Origin: Lachnospira pectinoschiza
GTDB lineage: Bacteria; Bacillota; Clostridia; Lachnospirales; Lachnospiraceae
Assembly (NCBI RefSeq): GCF_900103815.1
Contig: NZ_FNHZ01000001.1
Span: forward strand, 372,001 to 436,000
Direction: 5' to 3'
DNA: 64,000 nucleotides
A program made the position numbers and the translations under genes. Shown here in pieces: positions 35,361-42,534 of this stretch; positions within the stretch are counted from its first letter, which is position 1, and the number at the start of each line of letters is the position of its first letter. Below the pieces are notes generated by a model. It made no database searches. It had not been told where the DNA came from and was given only the letters and a program-made list of their open reading frames with translations.

Positions 35361-35756
35361 ATGACAATAAACGAACGTGCTGACTTAGCGGTAAGTCTTA
35401 AAGCAACAGGAAAATGTAACTGTACACAGGCAGTTTTAGCTGCATTCGAGGATAAATTCGATCTTTCAAATGAGCAGTTAATGACACTTGGAGCAGGATT
35501 TGCTGCAGGTATGGGTTGCATGGAAAGTACATGCGGAGCCCTAATCGGAGCTGTAATGACAGCCGGCCAGCTAACAGGCGCTAAGGGAACACCTAGATAT
35601 TCTAAGGAAATTTTAGCTAAGTTTAATGAGAAGTCTGGCGCAACAATTTGTAAGGATCTCAAGGGAATCACAACAGGTCAGGTAGTCTGTCCATGTAACG
35701 ATTGCGTAAGAAACGCAGTACTCGCCCTTTCAGAGGTCTGTCCAATCGAAGAATAA
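35361..35756 (+). CDS. C_GCAxxG_C_C family redox protein
   Basis: 131 residues with the family cysteine pattern: GKCNCTQAVLAAF, LGAGFAAGMGCMESTCGALIGAVM, ICKDLKG and the C-terminal VCPCNDCVRNAVLAL. The family is named from that pattern and is thought to bind a metal or redox centre, but its reaction is unknown. It begins 2 bp after the NapH-like gene with AAAGGAATAATT as ribosome binding site. The three-gene unit reads as a redox module controlled by HxlR. Confidence 0.88.
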   Translation: MTINERADLAVSLKATGKCNCTQAVLAAFEDKFDLSNEQLMTLGAGFAAGMGCMESTCGALIGAVMTAGQLTGAKGTPRYSKEILAKFNEKSGATICKDLKGITTGQVVCPCNDCVRNAVLALSEVCPIEE

Positions 35757-35767
35757 TTGGACCTGTG

Positions 35768-35800
35768 AAAATATATTGCGAGATTAACAATATATTTTTT
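35768..35800 (+). terminator. Intrinsic terminator of the ferredoxin operon
   Basis: AAATATATTG pairs with CAATATATTT followed by TTT. It is an AT-rich stem, so moderate strength is expected. Confidence 0.65.
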
Positions 35801-35821
35801 GAGGAAAAGGTGGGATGAATT

Positions 35822-36352
35822 ATGAAATTATTTCACGCAAGCAGCGAGCTAATTAAGCAACCTGACGTCTTTCACGGCAGGAAAAATGCAGACTTTGGCC
35901 AAGGCTTTTATCTTAGTCCAGACAGGGACTTTGTAAATAAGTGGGCCGGAGAGAATTTTTATATAAATGAATATAAGTTAGACCTTGAAGGTTTAAAGGT
36001 CGTTGAGTTTGAAAGAAACCAAGATTGGTTTGAATACATTTTCAATAATAGACGCCGCAAGGACACGATTGAGGCAGACGTGGTGATTGGTCCGGTGGCA
36101 AATGATACGCTATACGATAGCCTAGGAATTATAACTAGCGGTTATCTAAGCAATGAAGAGGCCTTAAGTCTGCTAATGATTGGCCCTGAATATAGGCAGG
36201 TGGCTATTAAGACGATTAAGGGAATTAAGCAGCTTCACTGGCTTGATGCCATGAAGATTATTGATGTGACAAAGGAAAAAGAGCTTTTAAGGCAAGAGGA
36301 AGAGCAGTATAACGAGGATTTTGCTAAGGCAATGGAAAAATTCGATGTGTAG
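35822..36352 (+). CDS. DUF3990 family protein (ADP-ribosyltransferase-like fold)
   Basis: 176 residues. The start MKLFHASSELIKQPDV and FGQGFYLSPDRDFVNKWAGE match DUF3990, which is placed in the ADP-ribosyltransferase clan (histidine near the first strand, G-x-GFY in the second). Then come EADVVIGPVANDTLYD and a helical C-terminus rich in charge (KEKELLRQEEEQYNEDF). Catalysis is unproven for the family. Some relatives lie near small antitoxin-like genes, but none is visible here. AAGGTGGGATGAATT precedes the ATG. Confidence 0.75.
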   Translation: MKLFHASSELIKQPDVFHGRKNADFGQGFYLSPDRDFVNKWAGENFYINEYKLDLEGLKVVEFERNQDWFEYIFNNRRRKDTIEADVVIGPVANDTLYDSLGIITSGYLSNEEALSLLMIGPEYRQVAIKTIKGIKQLHWLDAMKIIDVTKEKELLRQEEEQYNEDFAKAMEKFDV

Positions 36353-36465
36353 ATTTGTGGGTGTGCTTTCCTAAGGGCTTAATTTTTTAAAGTTTCATAA
36401 GGACTTTAGATTATTAGTCACATTTTTAAAAAATACTTTAGAATATTAAATTGTTAAAAATTAGC

Positions 36466-36494
36466 TTGACACTAAAAAGTTAAGTGTATACAAT
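36466..36494 (+). promoter_or_regulatory. Promoter of the amt leader RNA
   Basis: TTGACA (36466-36471), 17-bp spacer, TACAAT (36489-36494). Transcription would start near 36501, immediately before the first terminator module. Confidence 0.7.
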
Positions 36495-36504
36495 CATAGA
36501 CATA

Positions 36505-36549
36505 AAGCAAAGGCGCTTAAGGATAGAGGATATCTTTAAGCGCTTTTTT
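36505..36549 (+). terminator. Leader terminator 1 with overlapping ANTAR-like hairpin
   Basis: The terminator stem GCGCTTAAGGATA (36513-36525) pairs with TATCTTTAAGCGC (36531-36543) and ends in six T. An alternative hairpin AAGC-AAAGGC-GCTT (36505-36518) uses the same 5' arm and has a hexaloop with A at position 1 and G at position 4, as in ANTAR-protein RNA targets. The two structures exclude each other. Confidence 0.7.
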
Positions 36550-36668
36550 CGTTTTATTCGGGGAAGTTCCGATTAAGACGCTTTCGTTATTTATCTGGCT
36601 AATCCAGGTGCTAGATAAGTGAAGAAATTTGCTTTTATGAAAATGCAAACACAAACAATGAGTTTTTT

Positions 36669-36718
36669 ACAGCAAAGGCGCTGTTAGAGTGTGACGTCCA
36701 CTTTAGCAGTGCCTTTTT
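36669..36718 (+). terminator. Leader terminator 2 with overlapping ANTAR-like hairpin
   Basis: The 15-bp terminator stem spans 36677-36691 and 36699-36713 (GGCGCTGTTAGAGTG as 5' arm), followed by five T. The competing hairpin ACAGC-AAAGGC-GCTGT (36669-36684) has the same AAAGGC hexaloop as module 1. Just upstream, AAAC-AATGA-GTTT could be the partner hairpin P1, with a 5-nt rather than 6-nt loop. Confidence 0.72.
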
Positions 36719-36781
36719 ATATTATTAGGGAAAGTGTGTGTGTTTGGAAATGGATGAAAATCCGAAGGAGGAAAGTTATTT

Positions 36782-38551
36782 ATGAATGAAGTTTTAGAAG
36801 CAGTAAACTCACAAGTCTTTGGCGTGTGGTTTTTAATAGGTGCAGCCTTAGTATTCTGGATGCAAGCCGGATTTGCTATGGTTGAAGCAGGTTTTACAAG
36901 AGCTAAGAACGCAGGTAACATCATCATGAAGAACATGATGGATTTCTGTATCGGTACAGTAATGTTTATCGTAATTGGTTTTGGTCTATTCCTTGGTGAA
37001 GACGCATTATTTGGTTTAGTAGGAATTCCAAATTTTGATATTTTCACAAATTATGCAGAATTTGACTGGTCGGGTTTTGTATTTAATTTAGTATTCTGTG
37101 CAACAACAGCTACTATCGTTTCTGGTGCAATGGCTGAAAGAACAAGATTTATTTCTTACTGTGCATACTCAGCAGTTATTTCAGGTATCATTTATCCAAT
37201 CGAAGCTCACTGGACATGGGGCGGCGGTTGGTTAGCTCAGATGGGCTTCCACGATTTTGCAGGTTCTAACTGTATTCACATGGTTGGTGGTATCGGTGCT
37301 TTAATAGGTGCTTGGATGCTTGGTGCTCGTATCGGTAAGTTCACAAAGGACTCAAAGGGTAAGATCACTAAGGTAAATGCATTCCCAGGCCACAACATTC
37401 CACTTGGTGCACTTGGTGTGTTCATCCTTTGGTTTGGCTGGTATGGCTTCAACGGTGCGGCTGCTACATCAGTAGACCAGCTCGGACACATTTTCGTAAC
37501 AACAACAATTGCTCCTGCAGTTGCAACAGTTACAACAATGATTTTCACATGGATTAAGTATGGTAAGCCAGATGTTTCAATGTGTTTAAATGCATCCCTT
37601 GCAGGTCTTGTAGCTATTACAGCTGGTTGTGATAGTGTAAATGCATTAGGCGCAATCATCATCGGCGCAGTAGCAGGTTTACTTGTAGTATTTGCAGTAT
37701 GGCTTCTTGATTATAAGTTAAGAATTGATGATCCTGTAGGTGCTGTAGCAGTTCATATGTGCAACGGTATCTGGGGTACAATCGCAGTTGGTTTATTCTC
37801 TGATAGCTCAGTTCCAGGTTATTCCCTTGCTAACTCAGCAGGCGACACAATCTCAGGTTTATTCATGGGCGGCGGATTTGAATTATTAGGAATTCAGTTT
37901 ATCGGTATGTTTGCTACAATCGCTTGGGCAACAGTATCACTCTTTATCGCCTTCAAGGCAATCGATGCAACTCTTGGACTTAGAGCTTCTGAAGAGGAAG
38001 AGCTTACAGGTCTCGATGTTACAGAACATGGCTTAACTTCTGCATATGCAGGCTTCTCTCTCATGGACGTAACTGGTATGGAGATGATTGAAAATGAAAA
38101 CACAGACCTCGGAGTTATCGACTACGAGAACGCTTCACAGACATTACGTGACGCATCAATCCCTGTAGTTCGTACTCCTGATTTTGAAAATGAAACAGCA
38201 ATCCACAAGGTTGTTGTAATCGCAAAGCTTTCTCGTTACGACAAGCTTCGTAAGGCAATGAACGACTTAGGTGTAACAGGTATGACAGTAACTCAGGTTA
38301 TGGGTTGTGGTATCCAAAAAGGCGCTGGCGAAATGTATCGTGGCGTTGAAATGGATGCAACTCTCCTTCCAAAGGTTAAGCTTGAAATTGTTGTAAGCAA
38401 GATTTCAGTGGATGAAGTTATTGAGACAGCTAAGAAGGCCCTTTATACAGGACATATCGGAGATGGTAAGATTTTCGTTTATAACGTAAGTAAGGTCGTT
38501 AAGATTAGAACTGGTGAGGAGGACGTTGAGGCTCTCGCTGATGTAGAGTAG
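36782..38551 (+). CDS. amt: Ammonium transporter fused to a C-terminal PII domain
   Basis: 589 residues. Residues about 1-405 are an Amt channel with about 11 helices (FWMQAGFAMVEAGFTRAKNAG, CIHMVGGIGALIGAWMLGAR, VAVHMCNGIWGTIAVGLF). A linker of about 65 residues precedes a full GlnB/PII domain (about 472-585), with T-loop QKGAGEMYRGVEM and the signature GHIGDGKIFVYNV followed by KIRTGEED. The tyrosine uridylylated in enterobacterial GlnB (Tyr51) is replaced by methionine, so control should be by ATP/ADP/2-oxoglutarate binding. Most genomes encode the PII partner separately. The leader has two terminators with ANTAR-like hairpins. Confidence 0.93.
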   Translation: MNEVLEAVNSQVFGVWFLIGAALVFWMQAGFAMVEAGFTRAKNAGNIIMKNMMDFCIGTVMFIVIGFGLFLGEDALFGLVGIPNFDIFTNYAEFDWSGFVFNLVFCATTATIVSGAMAERTRFISYCAYSAVISGIIYPIEAHWTWGGGWLAQMGFHDFAGSNCIHMVGGIGALIGAWMLGARIGKFTKDSKGKITKVNAFPGHNIPLGALGVFILWFGWYGFNGAAATSVDQLGHIFVTTTIAPAVATVTTMIFTWIKYGKPDVSMCLNASLAGLVAITAGCDSVNALGAIIIGAVAGLLVVFAVWLLDYKLRIDDPVGAVAVHMCNGIWGTIAVGLFSDSSVPGYSLANSAGDTISGLFMGGGFELLGIQFIGMFATIAWATVSLFIAFKAIDATLGLRASEEEELTGLDVTEHGLTSAYAGFSLMDVTGMEMIENENTDLGVIDYENASQTLRDASIPVVRTPDFENETAIHKVVVIAKLSRYDKLRKAMNDLGVTGMTVTQVMGCGIQKGAGEMYRGVEMDATLLPKVKLEIVVSKISVDEVIETAKKALYTGHIGDGKIFVYNVSKVVKIRTGEEDVEALADVE

Positions 38552-38583
38552 AACGGACGCCGCTGCATCACGGGGGTGACGGA

Positions 38584-38745
38584 CGCCGCTACGGTCTGGG
38601 GAGTGTATCCTCACAGACACGCTCCCGCTTCCTGTCTCTCGTAGCGCTACTAAGCTTCCCGCCCCCACAGTAGTGGGCGCGCCAAGCTAAGTGGCGACGG
38701 AGTCAGGACAGTCTGTTCGAATACATCCCCACTCCCTAGCGGCTG
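38584..38745. repeat. Large imperfect GC-rich inverted repeat
   Basis: Arms 38586-38661 and about 38682-38744 pair around a centre near 38669. GCCGCTACGG and GGGGAGTGTATCC on the left match the complements of ATACATCCCCACTCCCTAGC on the right, and AAGCTT/AAGCT with CTGTCTC/GAG-CAG lie in the inner arms. The base composition is strongly GC-rich against an AT-rich genome. No open reading frame here has credible features. Confidence 0.65.
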
Positions 38746-38820
38746 TTCTACACCACCGTGAGGAGAGCCCCCCTCGGGCAGGGATGCCCCACCGGGAGTG
38801 TACCTTGGACGGACGTGGAT

Positions 38821-38874
38821 TTGCCGGGAGTGATGAGACTAACGGACGCCGAAAGCGCTTCGCTGTTCGGCTGA
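38821..38874 (+). repeat. Hairpin direct repeat, copy 1
   Basis: TTGCCGGGAGTGATGAGACT plus AACGGACGCC leads into a hairpin whose arms are GCCGAA and TTCGGC, with an inner GCG/CGC stem (38848-38871). The unit recurs 78 bp later. Confidence 0.8.
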
Positions 38875-38898
38875 GGAAGAATGGACGGGCGCTGAAAA

Positions 38899-38953
38899 TT
38901 GCCGGAAGTGATGAGACTAACGGACGCCAAAAGCGCTACGCTGTTTGGCTGAA
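38899..38953 (+). repeat. Hairpin direct repeat, copy 2
   Basis: Same unit as 38821-38874 but the hairpin arms are GCCAAA and TTTGGC (38926-38949). The G-C pair of copy 1 is replaced by A-T on both sides, so pairing is kept. Confidence 0.8.
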
Positions 38954-39027
38954 ATCTTTAAAGTAACGAGTTTTCGTTAATCATAAAATACATTTTTACT
39001 TTGTTTATGAACCAACATGCCAGTGGG

Positions 39028-39252
39028 TTCGAGAAAATTAGTTGTTACCCCCTTTGGAGTAACAAAGGGATTATAGGAAAGTCCCGATTGAAAAGGGTTG
39101 TCGCCTGGCAACCGACTAGATTTGTTATCTATTATTTAATATAGATATAAACTTCATGTCTACATATATCATTTCAAAGCAGATCAAAAAAACTCCAATG
39201 TAGACAGAGGAAAACTCCAACGCAGGCACTTCCTTTCTTGGTGCCTGCATTT
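39028..39252 (+). other. Structured intergenic region ending in a terminator
   Basis: The stretch holds hairpins TTGTTAC/GTAACAA (about 39039-39062) and GGTTG/CAACC (about 39098-39115), then a terminator GCAGGCAC/GTGCCTGC (39222-39252). It could be a small untranslated RNA, but no known family was recognised. Confidence 0.35.
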
Positions 39253-39280
39253 AAGACACACTACATAATTCCTATAGGAG

Positions 39281-39311
39281 AAGGACACTGTTTAGGCAGT
39301 GTCCTTTTTCT
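39281..39311 (+). terminator. Intrinsic terminator before the two-component system
   Basis: AGGACACT pairs with AGTGTCCT, followed by TTTTT. It is the second terminator in 60 bp, after 39222-39252. The following 39312-39560 is C-rich and without a gene. Confidence 0.8.
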
Positions 39312-39569
39312 ATTATTTAGTTTTGTGGGTTTTGGGGAAAATGTGTCTCAATATTGAGGAAAAAAGTCTCGTGCCTGAAAAATTAAGCTACCGCCCCGAA
39401 ACGCCCTCCCGGTACGCACCCACACCTCCCGTCCTTTTCTACCCTCCGTCTTTTACACCATCTCCCGCCGCATTTTACCTAGATTTTACATAGCCATGTT
39501 ACCCTTAAGCTAGACATTTTCAAAATATAAGTCATAATAAAGGTAACGAATATTAAAGGGGTTGAACAA

Positions 39570-40238
39570 ATGGCATTAGTATATATTATCGAAGATGATG
39601 AAAATATCAGAGAAATTGAAGAGTATGCCTTGCAAACTGCGGGGTATAAGGTGATGGGCTTTCCTTGTGCGAAGGATTTTTATAAGAAGATGGCTGAGCG
39701 ACAGCCGGACATTTGCCTTGTGGATATCATGCTACCTGACAAGAACGGCAACGATATTGTTAAGGAGCTGCGTCGAAATCCGGAAACCAAGAAGATGCCT
39801 ATAATCATGGTCACAGCCAAGACTACGGAGCTGGATTTGGTGAGGGGCATCGAGGACGGTGCGGATGATTATATCAAGAAGCCGTTTTCAGTTATGGAGC
39901 TTATTTCAAGGGTTAAGGCCTTGCTTAGGAGATCTGCTCCGGAGGAAGTCAAGGAGCTGGTTTTGGACGATTTGCATCTTAATAATGAGAAGCATGCAGT
40001 GAGCATTAATGGTGAAAATGTAGAGCTCACATTTAAGGAGTATGAATTGCTCTCTCTACTTTTGTTAAACAAGGGCATCGTGCTTAGCAGGGATACAATT
40101 ATGGAGCGTATTTGGGGCATTGACTATGAGGGTGAGTCAAGAACTCTTGATATGCATATAAAGACCTTGCGAAAGAAGTTGCAGAATTACGGAAACCGTA
40201 TTAGAACGGTGAGAAACGTGGGCTACATTATGGAGTAA
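39570..40238 (+). CDS. OmpR/PhoB family response regulator
   Basis: 222 residues. The receiver domain (1-120) has the acidic pocket EDDE (8-11), phosphoacceptor Asp52 in CLVDIMLPDK, and the lysine in DYIKKPFS. The C-terminal winged helix (about 128-222) includes LTFKEYELLSLLLLNKG and SRTLDMHIKTLRKKL. It is followed 74 bp later by its histidine kinase gene. It resembles the PhoB/WalR type, but the regulated genes are not evident here. AAAGGGGTTGAACAA precedes the ATG. Confidence 0.93.
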   Translation: MALVYIIEDDENIREIEEYALQTAGYKVMGFPCAKDFYKKMAERQPDICLVDIMLPDKNGNDIVKELRRNPETKKMPIIMVTAKTTELDLVRGIEDGADDYIKKPFSVMELISRVKALLRRSAPEEVKELVLDDLHLNNEKHAVSINGENVELTFKEYELLSLLLLNKGIVLSRDTIMERIWGIDYEGESRTLDMHIKTLRKKLQNYGNRIRTVRNVGYIME

Positions 40239-40312
40239 GGATTGAATTATTTGCTGCGGGGATTTAATAATTTGAAAATATATTATCATAGAAAGAAGTG
40301 TGACATTTTTAT

Positions 40313-41635
40313 ATGAAGATAAAAATTAATATTAGACTTATGATTATAGCTATTATTGCTATTGCTTTTACAACCCTTGGAACAACGCTTGTTTACTACA
40401 ATCTTTTCCAGCGTCAGGTAAGAAATGATTTAGCGATTACAGCGAAACTTTTAAGAGATACGAACTATTTTGAGACAACAGATGTGGACCTTTCAAATAT
40501 TGATTTGTCAGCGGACGTTAAGGAGCTTAGAATAACTTGGGTGGACACAGATGGCACTGTGCTTTACGATAATGACGCGACTGCAACAGACCTTTCTAAT
40601 CACTACGACAGACCGGAAATTCAGGAAGCCTTTAAGAATGGATACGGGGAAATAACTCGTGTTTCAGACACCATGAATCATAATACAATTTATTATGCTT
40701 TATTACTTGATAATGGCACTGTTTTAAGAGTGGCAACAGATGTAAATAGCATGTTTTCAGTATTTATGTCAGCAACTCCAGTAGTGGTGTTAATTATAAT
40801 AGCCTTATTGTTACTTTGTGTATTGATTTCACATTTGCTTACAAAGCAGTTATTACGCCCGGTTGAGAACATGGCCAAGAATTTCAACAATGTCAATTAC
40901 GAGGCACCTTATAAGGAACTTGAGCCACTAACGGAGATTATCAGGGCGCAGCACGACGAGGTTTTATCGGCCGCCAAGGTAAGACAGGATTTTACAGCAA
41001 ATATTTCTCACGAGCTAAAGACACCACTTACTGCAATTTCAGGCTATGCAGAGCTTTTAGAGGGGGATTTTGTGGATGATGAAAAGAGAAAACATTTTTA
41101 CCATGAAATCAGAAAAAACTCTAATCGTTTACTTGCTTTAATCACAGATATTATCAGGCTTTCAGAGCTTGATAGAAGTGATAGAGAACCTTCCTTTGAG
41201 GAGCTCAATCTCTACGAGATTGTTAGCGAGTGCGTGGAAAATCTTGAGTTTGGCGCAAAACAAAGGGGCGTGGAGCTTAGTCTTGAGGGCGAAGTTTGTA
41301 GATTTAGAGGAAACAACCACATGATACGAGAACTTGCAGAAAACCTTATTCAAAACGCTATTCGTTACAATAATCCAGGGGGAAAGGTGGAAGTTACAGT
41401 TTCTGCAGACCCTGAAGTTTGCTTGATTGTAAAGGATAACGGCATTGGAATTCCAAAGGAAGACCAGCAGCGAATTTTCGAGAGATTTTATAGAGTTGAT
41501 AAGAGCCGCTCGAAAGAAACCGGCGGCACAGGTCTTGGCCTTTCAATCGTGAAGCACGTGGTGGAAATCCATAACGCTAAGATTGAGCTTGAAAGCGAGC
41601 CGGGGGTTGGAACGACTATGAAGGTAGTCTTTTAG
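40313..41635 (+). CDS. PhoR-like sensor histidine kinase
   Basis: 440 residues: membrane helix about 7-29, extracytoplasmic PAS-like sensor (about 30-148, with TWVDTDGTVLYDNDA), second helix about 150-173, HAMP-like linker, and dimerisation domain with phosphoacceptor His233 in ISHELKTPLTAISGYAELL. The ATPase domain carries NLIQNAIRYNNPGG (N box), VKDNGIGIPKED (G1) and KETGGTGLGLSIVKHVV (G2). It phosphorylates the upstream regulator. No ribosome binding site better than AAGAAGTGTG is seen. No phosphate transport genes lie nearby. Confidence 0.92.
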   Translation: MKIKINIRLMIIAIIAIAFTTLGTTLVYYNLFQRQVRNDLAITAKLLRDTNYFETTDVDLSNIDLSADVKELRITWVDTDGTVLYDNDATATDLSNHYDRPEIQEAFKNGYGEITRVSDTMNHNTIYYALLLDNGTVLRVATDVNSMFSVFMSATPVVVLIIIALLLLCVLISHLLTKQLLRPVENMAKNFNNVNYEAPYKELEPLTEIIRAQHDEVLSAAKVRQDFTANISHELKTPLTAISGYAELLEGDFVDDEKRKHFYHEIRKNSNRLLALITDIIRLSELDRSDREPSFEELNLYEIVSECVENLEFGAKQRGVELSLEGEVCRFRGNNHMIRELAENLIQNAIRYNNPGGKVEVTVSADPEVCLIVKDNGIGIPKEDQQRIFERFYRVDKSRSKETGGTGLGLSIVKHVVEIHNAKIELESEPGVGTTMKVVF

Positions 41636-41671
41636 GGGCTTACTAGAAGAGAGAAAATAGATAGACGAGAT

Positions 41672-41783
41672 AAAGGAGCAGCGGGGCTGCTCCTTTTTTG
41701 TGGCTAGAGCGGTGTTGCTCCTTTTTTGTGGCTAGAGCGGTGTTGCTCCTTTTTTGTGGCTAGAGCGGTGTTGCTCCTTTTTT
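41672..41783 (+). terminator. Terminator expanded as a four-unit tandem array
   Basis: The first hairpin AAAGGAGCAGC/GCTGCTCC with six T (41672-41699) is followed by three near-identical 28-bp units. Each has GAGC-GGTGTT-GCTC and six T, with GCTCC at 41689, 41717, 41745 and 41773. Each unit is itself a short hairpin plus T-run. Confidence 0.85.
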
Positions 41784-41810
41784 GATGTAATTTTGAAATT
41801 TTGATTTCTT

Positions 41811-42142
41811 GTGGTTACAGTCAATTAGGAAAAATACTAGATTTACCTGTAAACTAGATTTCTTGATTTTTCAGCCTTACATGCAATCAGTAAAATTTCA
41901 TGAGTTGATGGTATGAGAAATCAACTTGCTAAAAAGCGGATTTTAGTTTCCTACATACAAATTTAAAATTTCTTGGAATTACCTGTAAGCTACTGCAATG
42001 AATTTAAATTAAGTTAAGTTTTAAAAACTTGGGACTTACCATCATTTCTTAAAAACTGTCGTTTTGATGGTATAGGCTGCTGAAATGAAATTTCTAAATA
42101 CAGGCAATTTATCAAAAATCCCTCGGTGACTGTAACCCTCAC
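41811..42142. repeat. MITE-like 330-bp palindromic element
   Basis: GTGGTTACAGTCA at the left end matches the complement of TGACTGTAACCCTCAC at the right end. Interior sequences are also partly self-complementary (CTGTAA words and GATGGTAT words repeat in both arms). It is AT-rich and has no reading frame. It lies in the 899-bp spacer after the kinase gene. Confidence 0.6.
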
Positions 42143-42201
42143 AAAAAATCACAACAACTTCCCTTAAAGTTATGGGAACTACTACAAAAATATGGGATTA
42201 A

Positions 42202-42210
42202 TGCTATAAT
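42202..42210 (+). promoter_or_regulatory. Extended -10 promoter for the AlkZ-related gene
   Basis: TGCTATAAT is a consensus extended -10. A long leader would then contain the hairpin ATATCTCAGA/TCTGAGATAT (about 42231-42253) and the full dispersed repeat at 42347-42507 before the start codon at 42535. Confidence 0.5.
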
Positions 42211-42346
42211 AAGCCTATTAAAGATAAGAATATATCTCAGATGCTCTGAGATATTCGCTCCGCTTTGGATGCGCAGGGATTTGCACCTGAAATTTGCAAG
42301 CTAAAGCTTACGCAAATCCAGCGCCAAGTCTTGTGGGGCGAGACTT

Positions 42347-42507
42347 GAACGCAGTGTAAGCAATCTCCCGCTTCAAAAGCGTAAGCTTTAAGCGGGGGTA
42401 TAAAGCTTACTAGTGTCAGAAGGGGTTAAAGCCCCTTCTGACAGGTGTCACAAAGTGCCACTGCGTTCATGAGGAAGTAGCGAAGCGGATTCCGAATGTC
42501 CGCTTTA
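42347..42507 (+). repeat. Multi-hairpin dispersed repeat, full copy C
   Basis: 161 bp, reverse complement of 16645-16802 with few changes. GAACGCAGTG (42347-42356) and CACTGCGTTC (42459-42468) are inverted ends around the stems TCCCGCTT/AAGCGGG, TGTCAGAAGGGG/CCCCTTCTGACA and TGTCAC/GTGCCA. The tail carries AGCGGA/TCCGCT. It lies 27 bp before the AlkZ-related start codon. Confidence 0.9.
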
Positions 42508-42534
42508 CTAGAAACACGTAATGAAAGGAACACA

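Noticed and set aside
38691..38966. 91-codon open frame on + and overlapping frames on -
   Set aside because: They lie over GC-rich inverted and direct repeats, have no ribosome binding site and show only repeat-derived peptide repeats.
39060..39120. AGGAAAGTCC as a sign of RNase P RNA
   Set aside because: Only this short word matches; the other conserved RNase P segments are absent.
39299..39493. 64-codon frame before the response regulator
   Set aside because: It starts inside a terminator, is proline-rich from C-rich DNA and has no ribosome binding site.
41672..41783. 28-bp repeats as a CRISPR-like array
   Set aside because: The units abut with no spacers and each is a hairpin plus T-run, so this is an amplified terminator.
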